Positions 7,898 through 14,387 of a DNA stretch of 18,467 nt are shown here, piece by piece. A program made the translations under genes and the position numbers. Position 1 is the first letter of the stretch. Each line of letters starts with the position of its first letter. The DNA comes from DASXMX01 sp035483795 (GTDB lineage Bacteria; Planctomycetota; Phycisphaerae; Tepidisphaerales; Tepidisphaeraceae): contig DATHPP010000442.1 in the NCBI GenBank assembly GCA_035483795.1, positions 1-18,467 on the forward strand, written 5' to 3'. The notes beneath the pieces were generated by a model. The model worked only from the letters and a program-made list of their open reading frames with translations, had not been told where the DNA came from and ran no database searches.

Positions 7898-8114
7898 CGG
7901 AGAATCCGCGGCGGCGCTGCGCCCCTGCTCCGCTCTGCCACGGCGTGGGGTCCGCGCGGCGCCGATTCGTTCGTGCGGGATGTACGCGTGCTTGACGAAG
8001 GAACACGGGGAACCGCACTTGTCGTCACCGCTCCAGGCTGGCAACACCGCACGCCGCCGGCAGAGCGACAGACTTCGACGAGCTCAGTCGAGTCGCGCCG
8101 CCGCGGATTCTCCG
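7898..8114. repeat. 217-bp segment bounded by perfect 20-bp inverted repeats
   Basis: Bases 7898-7917 (CGGAGAATCCGCGG...) are the exact reverse complement of 8095-8114 (...CCGCGGATTCTCCG), with about 177 bp between them. No transposase frame lies inside and I see no clear target-site duplication. It could be a small non-autonomous mobile element or two inverted copies of a dispersed repeat. An inner stretch TTCGACGAGCTCAGTCGAG (8073-8091) is itself repeat-like. Confidence 0.4.
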
Positions 8115-8156
8115 GGCGCTGAGTTCCTGGGAGGCATGCCTCTGGAGGTCAACGAC

Positions 8157-8228
8157 ATGGTAAAGCAATATTTTGATAAATACTCTGCCAAAACCTGCCA
8201 ATCGCCAAGTGAGGGGGAAGATTGCTGA
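8157..8228 (+). CDS. Tiny AT-rich ORF (23 residues) with a good ribosome binding site, uncertain
   Basis: ATG 8157 is preceded by GGAGG with an 8-nt spacer, better than most starts in the window. The frame encodes 23 residues beginning MVKQYFDKYS and ending in an acidic tail with Cys at positions 14 and 23. Base composition (AAT/TTT-rich codons) differs sharply from the GC-rich surroundings. The frame is also open further upstream, so this could be the end of a decayed gene. No family recognised and no promoter seen. Confidence 0.2.
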   Translation: MVKQYFDKYSAKTCQSPSEGEDC

Positions 8229-8339
8229 TTGCTGAATGGGGGCGGATGCGGACGCGGGCGAATCCGAGGCAGCAATTCGATAAATGGCGCGGTTTGGCGT
8301 GGTTTGGCGTGGGTTTTTTGGCCACTGTCCGGAAGTGGC
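8221..8339. repeat. Short tandem repeats and a hairpin downstream of the polysaccharide operon
   Basis: ATTGCTG occurs twice in tandem (8221-8234). GGTTTGGCGT occurs twice in tandem (8291-8310), followed by T6 (8314-8319) and then by a hairpin GCCACT (8321-8326) / AGTGGC (8334-8339). On the minus strand the hairpin is followed by A6, not U6, so it is not a standard terminator for the operon that ends at 8371. Confidence 0.45.
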
Positions 8340-8370
8340 GGATCGAAGGGACAGAGGGACAAAGGTGTCG

Positions 8371-8775
8371 TCAAACCGCCTGCGGCGAATCGGCGTTGCC
8401 CGGGACTGGCGGATGGCCGGCGTGCTCGGGCCGGTGCTCGGGCTCGGCGAGCTTTTGTTTTTCCATCAGGATCGCCACCAGTTGAGCCAGGGCGTTGATC
8501 TTCTGGTCCTGCATGCTCACGATCGTGAGCAGCTCGAAGACCGCCAGAAAAAGGAAGACGGAGACGCAGAGCAGGGCGAAGGTGTTGTATTGGATGGAGA
8601 ATTGTTTGGCCATCCAGGCGACGCCCTGCGGCCAGAAGGCCAGGCCGACGAAGGGCAAGCCGATCAGCAGGAACAGCAGCGCGTAGCGTTCCTTAAGCCT
8701 GTACGTGCGAAGCCTGCGCACGGCCAGGAGCAGGAGGAGCAAACCAAACGCCGCCAGAAACAGGCTCTGCATCAT
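8371..8775 (-). CDS. DUF2304 membrane protein
   Basis: 134 residues with three hydrophobic helices (about 4-19, 31-48, 63-85). The middle part LKERYALLFLLIGLPFVGLAFWPQ is the recognisable DUF2304 signature (L-K-E-R-Y-A-L-L-W-L). A heptad-like stretch then runs from about 86 to 107 and ends in a polar, His/Pro-rich tail. DUF2304 proteins are small membrane partners commonly encoded directly after DPM-type GT2 enzymes. They are thought to work with them in polyprenyl-phosphate sugar synthesis or membrane anchoring, but no activity is proven. That arrangement holds here: it is the last gene of the minus-strand operon, and its start overlaps the end of the GT2 gene by 83 nt. Confidence 0.85.
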   Translation of the reverse strand: MMQSLFLAAFGLLLLLLAVRRLRTYRLKERYALLFLLIGLPFVGLAFWPQGVAWMAKQFSIQYNTFALLCVSVFLFLAVFELLTIVSMQDQKINALAQLVAILMEKQKLAEPEHRPEHAGHPPVPGNADSPQAV

Positions 8776-9523
8776 GCCACATCACCTTTCCGGTGGGCCA
8801 GGGGTCGCGGACAAGGTCGAGCAGCAGACAGATGGTGACTTTGAGGACGTAGAACACGCCGTGAAACAGGCCGATGCTGCTTCGGCCGGTGCGGCGGTGG
8901 CGCATTCGGACGGCCAGCTCGCCGATCCGGTAGCCGGCCCGCCGCAGAAGCAGGATCACTTCCGGCTCGGGATAATCCTCGGGATACCAGTGGGCAAACG
9001 CCAGGATGACCCGGCGGTTAGCGGCGCGGAAGCCGCTGGTGCAGTCGGTCAGGTCCATGCCGACCAGCACGCGGATGATCCCCCGGAGCACGAGGCTGCC
9101 GAGCTTGCGGACGAAGCTTTGTTTATAGCGCGTTTCCTCGAGAAAACGTGAACCAACGACCAGGTCGGCTTCGTCGGCGGTGAGATGCTCGACAAGCCGG
9201 CGGACCTCGGAGGGGCGGTGCTGGCCGTCCCCGTCGACTTGGACGGCGATGTCGTACCCGTGCAGGGCGGCAAAGCGATAGCCGGTCTGCATGGCGCCGC
9301 CGATCCCAAGATTGAACGGCAGACTCACCACCGGAACGCCCGGCGGAACCTGCCGGACGGTGTCGTCCGTCGACCCGTCGTCGACCACCAGGATGTCGTA
9401 TTCCGGCAGGGCGCGGCGCAGCCGGCAGATCACCTTGCGGATCGAACCGGATTCGTTGAACACCGGCACGATGACCAGGCATCGCGGCGGCTGGTTGAGA
9501 CTGGCGAAAAGAGCACTCTCCAT
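8693..9523 (-). CDS. DPM-type family 2 glycosyltransferase (polyprenyl-phosphate sugar synthase-like)
   Basis: 276 residues. GT-A fold with PVFNE at 20-24, nucleotide-binding LVVDDGSTDDT at 45-55, metal/sugar-nucleotide motif QVDGDGQH at 95-102, VVGSRF at 122-127 and DLTDCTSGFRAANR at 157-170, the pattern of DPM1-like enzymes that move a hexose from a nucleotide sugar to a polyprenyl phosphate. There is no C-terminal transmembrane anchor apart from a moderately hydrophobic segment near 222-237; the following DUF2304 protein may provide it. ATG 9523 is preferred over TTG 9544 because GGGGA lies 4 nt upstream. The last ~27 residues are encoded in the 83-nt overlap with the DUF2304 gene and are Pro/Ala-rich, an out-of-frame reading of that gene's start, probably a late C-terminal extension. 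Confidence 0.9.
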   Translation of the reverse strand: MESALFASLNQPPRCLVIVPVFNESGSIRKVICRLRRALPEYDILVVDDGSTDDTVRQVPPGVPVVSLPFNLGIGGAMQTGYRFAALHGYDIAVQVDGDGQHRPSEVRRLVEHLTADEADLVVGSRFLEETRYKQSFVRKLGSLVLRGIIRVLVGMDLTDCTSGFRAANRRVILAFAHWYPEDYPEPEVILLLRRAGYRIGELAVRMRHRRTGRSSIGLFHGVFYVLKVTICLLLDLVRDPWPTGKVMWHDAEPVSGGVWFAPPAPGRAQASHVQA

Positions 9524-9603
9524 CAATTCCCCGAACGCGGCCAAGGATAGTGTAACGAATAATAATGCTTTTGCAGAAGTCGCAACTTCATCCCTGCACC
9601 TGG

Positions 9604-10482
9604 TTACGAAGTCGTTGCGGCAACGGGGGTTCTGGGCATCCGGCCGTCATTTAGAAGTCCGCCCCACAACTCGTCATAGTCGTATCCTTTGCCGGCAAGC
9701 GAGCCCGGGAGCGGGGACCGGCAGAATTCGTATCTGAACCCGCGGCGCTGCACGTAGAGGGAAAACAGCCCGCCGATCATCGACTCGCCCTTGTGAATCC
9801 GGATTCCGTGCTTTTGGCGGACCTGGCGGATTTCCTTCTGCCCCACGTCGGCCAGAAGCCGCGAAGTTTTGGCGTCGGAGTGGTAGCGAAATGCTCCCAG
9901 GAAACGATTGACCCTGAAGAACTGCCCGGCGTTCATATAACGGAGAAACAGGTCGTAGTCGAGGGCGAAGTGGAAGGATTTGTCGATGTTTCCGCACCGC
10001 TCGAAGAGGCGGCGGCGCCAGAAGCAGGTTTCCTGCGGGATGTGATCCCAGCGTTTCATCACGTAGTTGGAGTGGGGCGGCAGAATCCAATAAGAGGCGA
10101 CCTGGTTCGATTCGACGACATTGACGCGATGGCTGTAGATGGCGTCTATGTCCGGGCGCTGGCGGAAGAAATGGGCGACGAACTGGAGTGCGCCGGGAGC
10201 AAGCATGTCGTCGCTGTTGAGATAAGCCATGATCTCGCCGGTGGCGCGCGCGAAGCCGCGGGCGATGGCGTCGGCCTGGCCGTCGTCTTTTTCGCTGACG
10301 CAATAGGAGAAGCAGTCGGAATACTTTTCCAGCACTTGTGGCGTGGTGTCGGTCGAGCCGCCGTCCATGACGATGTACTCTAGCTCGGGATAGCGCTGCA
10401 TGAGCACGCTGCGCACCGTCCACTCGATGTATCTGCCCTGGTTGAAGGAGGGGGTGACGATGGAGATGCGGGGGAGTGACAT
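9604..10482 (-). CDS. Family 2 glycosyltransferase
   Basis: 292 residues. Starts directly with the GT2 fold: PRISIVTPSFNQ at 4-15, VMDGGSTDTT at 38-47, then DDGQADAIARGF at 66-77 and the metal-binding AYLNSDD at 86-92. The acceptor-side region holds HIPQETCFWRRRLF (147-160) and ALDYDLFLRYM (173-183), the place of the usual ED catalytic motif. Its layout closely matches the GT2 domain inside the large fusion protein of this operon (shared PRISIVTP, DGGSTD, YLN-x-DD, DxDLW/F), so the two may be paralogues adding related sugars. ATG 10482 begins 7 nt after the hepT stop. The longer in-frame TTG/ATG starts (10536, 10533) would overlap hepT and add residues outside the fold. A short hairpin (GAAGT/ACTTC, about 9574-9587) lies beyond its end without a clear U-tract. 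Confidence 0.93.
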   Translation of the reverse strand: MSLPRISIVTPSFNQGRYIEWTVRSVLMQRYPELEYIVMDGGSTDTTPQVLEKYSDCFSYCVSEKDDGQADAIARGFARATGEIMAYLNSDDMLAPGALQFVAHFFRQRPDIDAIYSHRVNVVESNQVASYWILPPHSNYVMKRWDHIPQETCFWRRRLFERCGNIDKSFHFALDYDLFLRYMNAGQFFRVNRFLGAFRYHSDAKTSRLLADVGQKEIRQVRQKHGIRIHKGESMIGGLFSLYVQRRGFRYEFCRSPLPGSLAGKGYDYDELWGGLLNDGRMPRTPVAATTS

Positions 10483-10489
10483 GAATTCG

Positions 10490-10843
10490 TCAAGGCGCGG
10501 TTGGGCCGGGAGGAAGGGTCGCGATGACCGCATCAATCTGCGGTTGCAGCGCGGGGATGTGAGTGGTCACAACGCTCCATACCTGATCCAGATCAACGCG
10601 AAAGTAGTCGTGCACCAACACGTGCCGCATTGCAGCGATTCGCTGCCACGGAATCTGAGGATTTGCATCCTTAAGCGGCTTCGACAGGCGCCAGGCGGCT
10701 TCACCCAGAATTTGAATGTATCGCACCAGATGCGACTGCAACGGTAAGTCGGAATCAAGAACTGTCCGATCGGACGGCGTGTAGCGCCTTACCATCTGGA
10801 TGGCGCGGCGGATGTCATCAAGAAGCAGCCGATCGTCTCTCAT
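10490..10843 (-). CDS. hepT: HepT-like HEPN toxin (DUF86)
   Basis: 117 residues, all-helical HEPN fold. The RNase motif R-x4-H-x-Y is intact: Arg73, His78, Tyr80 in RHVLVHDYF. The middle helix SHLVRYIQILGEAAWRLS is also typical of DUF86 proteins. HepT is a HEPN ribonuclease toxin, neutralised in studied systems by AMP groups that MntA adds to the tyrosine of this motif. The start ATG overlaps the end of the mntA-like gene by four bases (ATGA), the standard arrangement with the antitoxin first. The GT2 gene starts 7 nt after its stop, so the toxin gene is transcriptionally fused to the polysaccharide operon. Confidence 0.92.
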   Translation of the reverse strand: MRDDRLLLDDIRRAIQMVRRYTPSDRTVLDSDLPLQSHLVRYIQILGEAAWRLSKPLKDANPQIPWQRIAAMRHVLVHDYFRVDLDQVWSVVTTHIPALQPQIDAVIATLPPGPTAP

Positions 10844-11130
10844 AACGGCACGGCTTCCTGAAATATTCGTAGGGCCAAATGGTCGCGGAGAGCCGCCTCG
10901 CTCACGACGTCAACTTTGATCCCAAGCAATTCCTGCAATTCCTCGATGAGCATGCCATGATCCATCAAAGAGCGGCCCGCCTCGAAACGAACGATGAGGT
11001 CGAGGTCTGAGGTTTCCGTGGTATCCCCGCGCGCGACAGACCCGAAGATCCGGATCTCCGATGCGCCGTGGCGAAGTGCGACAGCGACGATTTCGTCGCG
11101 ACGTCTGAGGATCTGGTCCCTGGTTATCAT
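10840..11130 (-). CDS. mntA: MntA-like minimal nucleotidyltransferase antitoxin
   Basis: 96 residues, minimal nucleotidyltransferase fold. The signature G-S-x10-D-x-D is complete: Gly30-Ser31 and Asp42-x-Asp44 in GSVARGDTTETSDLD, with the third Asp at 74 (KVDVV). In characterised pairs MntA uses ATP to AMPylate HepT and silence it. ATG 11130 has no ribosome binding site. An extended -10 (TGG then TAGAAT, 11142-11137 on the minus strand) lies 6 nt upstream of the ATG, so the message may be leaderless from its own promoter, in addition to read-through from the polysaccharide genes. The preceding operon gene ends 44 nt upstream. Confidence 0.92.
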   Translation of the reverse strand: MITRDQILRRRDEIVAVALRHGASEIRIFGSVARGDTTETSDLDLIVRFEAGRSLMDHGMLIEELQELLGIKVDVVSEAALRDHLALRIFQEAVPL

Positions 11131-11136
11131 GCGTTT

Positions 11137-11145
11137 ATTCTACCA
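11137..11145 (-). promoter_or_regulatory. Extended -10 promoter for the mntA-hepT pair
   Basis: On the minus strand TGG-TAGAAT ends 6 nt before the mntA ATG. The TG-n extension and a -10 with one mismatch to TATAAT could work without a -35; none is visible at 16-18 nt. The predicted start falls on or next to the A of the ATG, hence a leaderless transcript. Confidence 0.4.
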
Positions 11146-11174
11146 GCTAAACCAACCTGATCGCCCCGTTTGCG

Positions 11175-14100
11175 TCACCGTTTTCTGAAGAGCGTAACCA
11201 GATAATCGCCCCTGCCCCGCCAATCCCAGAAGAGCTTCGACCAGAGCGTCAGACTGGCGGCGACGCGCACGATCTCGTCGGGGAAGTCGACGGTGTGCGG
11301 GACGGCGCCGCCACAACCGATGCGGTTCAACTGCACGCTCAGGCAGGTCCAGTAGATGTGCGAATAGGAGCGCACGCCGAGCATTTCCATGTCGCAACGC
11401 CTCGCGAGGATGGCCAGCGACTTGCGGGAGAAGATGTGGCGGTGGTAGGGCGGGTGCCAGTGGGCCCAGGTCGGGCCAAAGAGCTTCACCTGTTGGGACC
11501 ACAAGTTCGGGGTGCTCAACACCATTCGTCCGCCCGGCTTGAGGAGCGCGCGCAGGCGCCGGATCACCGTGAGCGGGTCGACAAAATGCTCGAGCGTTTG
11601 GCCGAGGTGAATGACGTCGAAAAACATGTCCTCCGGGATGACGAAGGTGGCGTCTTCGGCGAAGCCCTGCCAGATCTGGTGTCCGAGGCTGCGGGCGGCC
11701 TCGACCGCCTTGCCGTTGGCTTCCAGGCCGAAGGTCCTCCAGTCGGTCTGGCCGGCAATGGAACTGAGAAGCTTTCCCTCAAAGCACCCGACGTCGAGGA
11801 AATCCACGGCAGCGTTTTCGCGCGGCAAGCCACGGACCGATCGCAGGACCTGCTGGGCGGTCTCGTCCTCCCAGGTCAAAAAACGCTGAGAGGCGATCGA
11901 CGGGATCACGGAACGAGCGGCGAGCTTGTCGAAGAGGTTACCCCCGCGATAGTTCTTGTAGGGCGAGGCATGCTCGATGGGCGGATAGATGATCTTCCCG
12001 TCGGTTTTCGAGTAGTGCTTCTCGTACAGGGCGTTGAGCTGTTCCTTGCTGAGCGGCGGATAGGTGAGGGCAATGTCGGTTGTGGAGCAATAGTAAATGT
12101 AATTGATCAGCTCGTCGCCAAAGCGGGTGTCGCGGCTGCTGAAGAGGGCGCGGTCGGGCCGGGCGCCGGTCAGCGGGCAGCGCGGCTGGTCGGGAACGTA
12201 AGGCGGGGGCGTGCCCGGGGTCGGATGAAATCCGTAAATGCATCCAGATTGGTGCAGTGGGTAATAGAGCGGCCGGGGAACCAGCTTTTGCCAGAGCAGG
12301 TTGTAGCCGCGGCGCATCCAGTGGCGGACTTCCGATATACGCAGAGCTCGCGGGCCGATCTCCTTCTTCCACTGGGCTTTGGCGTGTTCGAGCTCGGCGT
12401 GATACGACGCCAGATCCTGGCTGATCTGGCCGGGGCGGATACGGAAGCAACTGACGTGCGGCTTGGCACGGTGCATCCGGTAGTTGCCCGAGAGGCGGAC
12501 CCACAGGTCCCAGTCGCCGGCCCGGCGCATCTGCCGGTTGACCCCACCGACCGACTGATATGCCCGCCGGCGGAAGAAGACCCCGTCCTGGAACATCGTA
12601 TGCCCCTTGAGCATGGTGAGCCGGTCGATGCGCGGGGGCTGCGGCGCGTTGGGAAATTTCCACCCGTCGAACCACACGGTGTCTTCGTGATAAACCACCT
12701 CGGCGCGCGGGTGATCGCGAAACCACTCGCCCACGCGAATCAGCCCGCCGGGCTCGAAAAGATCGTCGGCGTTGAGATACCCGAGGATTTCCCCATCAGC
12801 CGCCTCGAACCCCTTGCCGATCGCGTCATACATGCCGTTGTCGGGTTCGGAAATGATCCGGCTGATACGGTCCTTGTACTCATTGACGATCTCGAGCGTG
12901 CCATCGGTCGAGCCGCCGTCAACGATGATGTACTGGAGCTTGGGATATTCCTGCGACAGGACAGATTCGATCGTTTCACGGATGTGAGATTCGCCGTTGT
13001 AAACCGGTGTGACGATCGAGATTCGCGGGAGCGGCTTGACCCGTCGCCGGCGGCGCCCGTGCGGCCAACTGATGATCAACTGCTGCGCGGTTTTCGAAGC
13101 GCTGTCGAGGAATCGTTTTCGCCACGGAACCAGCGGTTGGGCTGCCCGGGCGAGCCGAACGGCATATTCGGCGACGGTGCGGCGCAGCTCCGAAGCTTCG
13201 CGCTTCTGCTCGGTAAGGTGCCTTTCCATCGCCTCGCTGGAGCGGCGCTTCTCGTCCAGCTCCGACCGGGCCAGAGTCAATTCCGCGTTGCTCTGATCGG
13301 CAAGCTGCTGCTTGCGGTTGGATTCTTCGAGCAACTGACGGTTGCGTTCCGTCGCGCCAGCCAGTTCGGAATTCAGTTGATCGATCGCGCCCTTCTGTTG
13401 CGTGATCTGACCTTCCAGCCGCTTTACCCACGGCAGCGGGGCGTCGGCTCGCGAAGCCGCCAGCACATCGGCCCAGCGCTGGGCGTAGATTTGATGGATC
13501 GCGGCCCGGCGATCGGCGGTGGCGTGCGGGCCGTTGTCCTTGACGCCGAGGGCTTTCAGCTCGTCGACCGTCTGGCAGTAGCCGAGCCGACAGAATGTGT
13601 CAGCGCCGATGAAATCGAACAGCGTCTGAAGCTCATCCGGCTTGAAAGCGGATTTCCACGTGCCAACCGACTGCGCATGCGGGCCCGCGGTTGCCGCGAT
13701 TTTCTTGTCTCCGGCAAAGCTCTTGGCAAACGCCGAACCGGAGAGATCAAATTGCGTCTGGTCCGGCATCGGCTCTAGTTCCAGGAACCGCATCACCCGC
13801 GCCGTTTCTGTCTGCGGTTCGGCGACGAGCTGCTCGTATCGAACCGACAGGACCCGCGGATCGCTGGCGTCGGCTTCGCGCAGGAGTTGTTCCAATCCGA
13901 TGACCAGGTCGAAGCTCCAGGCCGGGTGATCCGCCCCCTCGCTGAGCACACGGCAGAGATCGACGTCCCAGGAAGTCTTATACGACGCGGCGACATCCAG
14001 AGGATTTCGCTGAAGCCAGATCCATTTCGCCTCGCGAAAGACACGCCGCAGATATGGAAGGATGTGGTAGTAACGCGGCGTCTTATCGACGAAAACGAGC

Positions 14101-14387
14101 TTGCCCGCGGATTCGAGCCGACGGTTGTACAGGGTCGTGGCATAGGCGCGGGTGGCTTCGAGGCCACTCGCATCATCCGCAAATTCAAGCACGGCCTGTC
14201 CAAGCAGCCGCGAGTCGGCCGGATGGCGGATGCACACCTTTCCCACCGATTCCAGCGCCAGCATGATCCACGGCTCGGGAGGGCAGAGCACCTGCGGGTG
14301 GCGATCGAGGATCACCGAGAGCAGCGTCGTTCCCGATCGTGGCAGCCCGAGCAGAAACGCCAGATGATGGCCTTCGGAATCGATCAT
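11175..14387 (-). CDS. Multidomain fusion: sulfotransferase - coiled coil - GT2 glycosyltransferase - SAM methyltransferase
   Basis: 1070 residues from ATG 14387, chosen because it forms an ATGA overlap with the ABC ATPase gene stop. GTG/TTG starts up to 14453 would add an Arg-rich stretch read from that gene's end. Domain 1 (1-~290): PAPS sulfotransferase with the 5'-phosphosulfate loop LPRSGTT (15-21), FVDKTPRYY (99-107) and the 3'-phosphate motif QRNPLDVAASY (126-136). Residues ~318-412 are a Gln/Glu/Arg/Leu-rich coiled coil. Domain 2 (~453-660): GT2 with PRISIVTPVYN, VDGGSTD (489-495), YLNADD (537-542) and GDWDLW (624-629). Domain 3 (~735-1070): a short Cys-Pro lead-in (CPLTG) and a class I methyltransferase, DFLDVGCFEGKLL (862-874), GLEANGKAV (887-895), LGQTLEHF (928-935), LKPGGRMVLSTPN (949-961). 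It probably extends and modifies an exported glycan. Sulfotransferase substrate, sugar and methyl acceptor are unknown. Confidence 0.92.
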   Translation of the reverse strand: MIDSEGHHLAFLLGLPRSGTTLLSVILDRHPQVLCPPEPWIMLALESVGKVCIRHPADSRLLGQAVLEFADDASGLEATRAYATTLYNRRLESAGKLVFVDKTPRYYHILPYLRRVFREAKWIWLQRNPLDVAASYKTSWDVDLCRVLSEGADHPAWSFDLVIGLEQLLREADASDPRVLSVRYEQLVAEPQTETARVMRFLELEPMPDQTQFDLSGSAFAKSFAGDKKIAATAGPHAQSVGTWKSAFKPDELQTLFDFIGADTFCRLGYCQTVDELKALGVKDNGPHATADRRAAIHQIYAQRWADVLAASRADAPLPWVKRLEGQITQQKGAIDQLNSELAGATERNRQLLEESNRKQQLADQSNAELTLARSELDEKRRSSEAMERHLTEQKREASELRRTVAEYAVRLARAAQPLVPWRKRFLDSASKTAQQLIISWPHGRRRRRVKPLPRISIVTPVYNGESHIRETIESVLSQEYPKLQYIIVDGGSTDGTLEIVNEYKDRISRIISEPDNGMYDAIGKGFEAADGEILGYLNADDLFEPGGLIRVGEWFRDHPRAEVVYHEDTVWFDGWKFPNAPQPPRIDRLTMLKGHTMFQDGVFFRRRAYQSVGGVNRQMRRAGDWDLWVRLSGNYRMHRAKPHVSCFRIRPGQISQDLASYHAELEHAKAQWKKEIGPRALRISEVRHWMRRGYNLLWQKLVPRPLYYPLHQSGCIYGFHPTPGTPPPYVPDQPRCPLTGARPDRALFSSRDTRFGDELINYIYYCSTTDIALTYPPLSKEQLNALYEKHYSKTDGKIIYPPIEHASPYKNYRGGNLFDKLAARSVIPSIASQRFLTWEDETAQQVLRSVRGLPRENAAVDFLDVGCFEGKLLSSIAGQTDWRTFGLEANGKAVEAARSLGHQIWQGFAEDATFVIPEDMFFDVIHLGQTLEHFVDPLTVIRRLRALLKPGGRMVLSTPNLWSQQVKLFGPTWAHWHPPYHRHIFSRKSLAILARRCDMEMLGVRSYSHIYWTCLSVQLNRIGCGGAVPHTVDFPDEIVRVAASLTLWSKLFWDWRGRGDYLVTLFRKR

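Larger units (their letters stand above)
7424..8370. other. Gene-poor spacer (~950 bp) with degenerate repeats
   Basis: I find no recognisable protein domain here. The open frames on both strands are short and have compositions typical of GC-rich non-coding DNA (Arg/Ala/Pro/Gly-rich). The stretch contains CCTCCGCG-type repeat copies in opposite orientations (about 7424-7440 and 7530-7560), a 20-bp inverted repeat pair (7898-7917 and 8095-8114), a 12-bp palindrome GAGGCATGCCTC (8131-8142), an AT-rich island (8160-8190), short tandem repeats (8221-8234, 8291-8310) and a GGGACAGAGGGACAAAGG-like run (8348-8365). One gap-free frame at 7587-7796 (+) ends in a plausible-looking QYGQHDPWWRTKLD but has no good start and no family match I know. 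Confidence 0.5.

Noticed and set aside
8314..8339. T6 run plus hairpin as terminator of the polysaccharide operon
   Set aside because: On the operon's strand the hairpin is followed by A6 and not by U6.
11295..13778. 827-codon plus-strand frame opposite the fusion gene
   Set aside because: Shadow of the domain-rich minus-strand protein, with no recognisable motif of its own.
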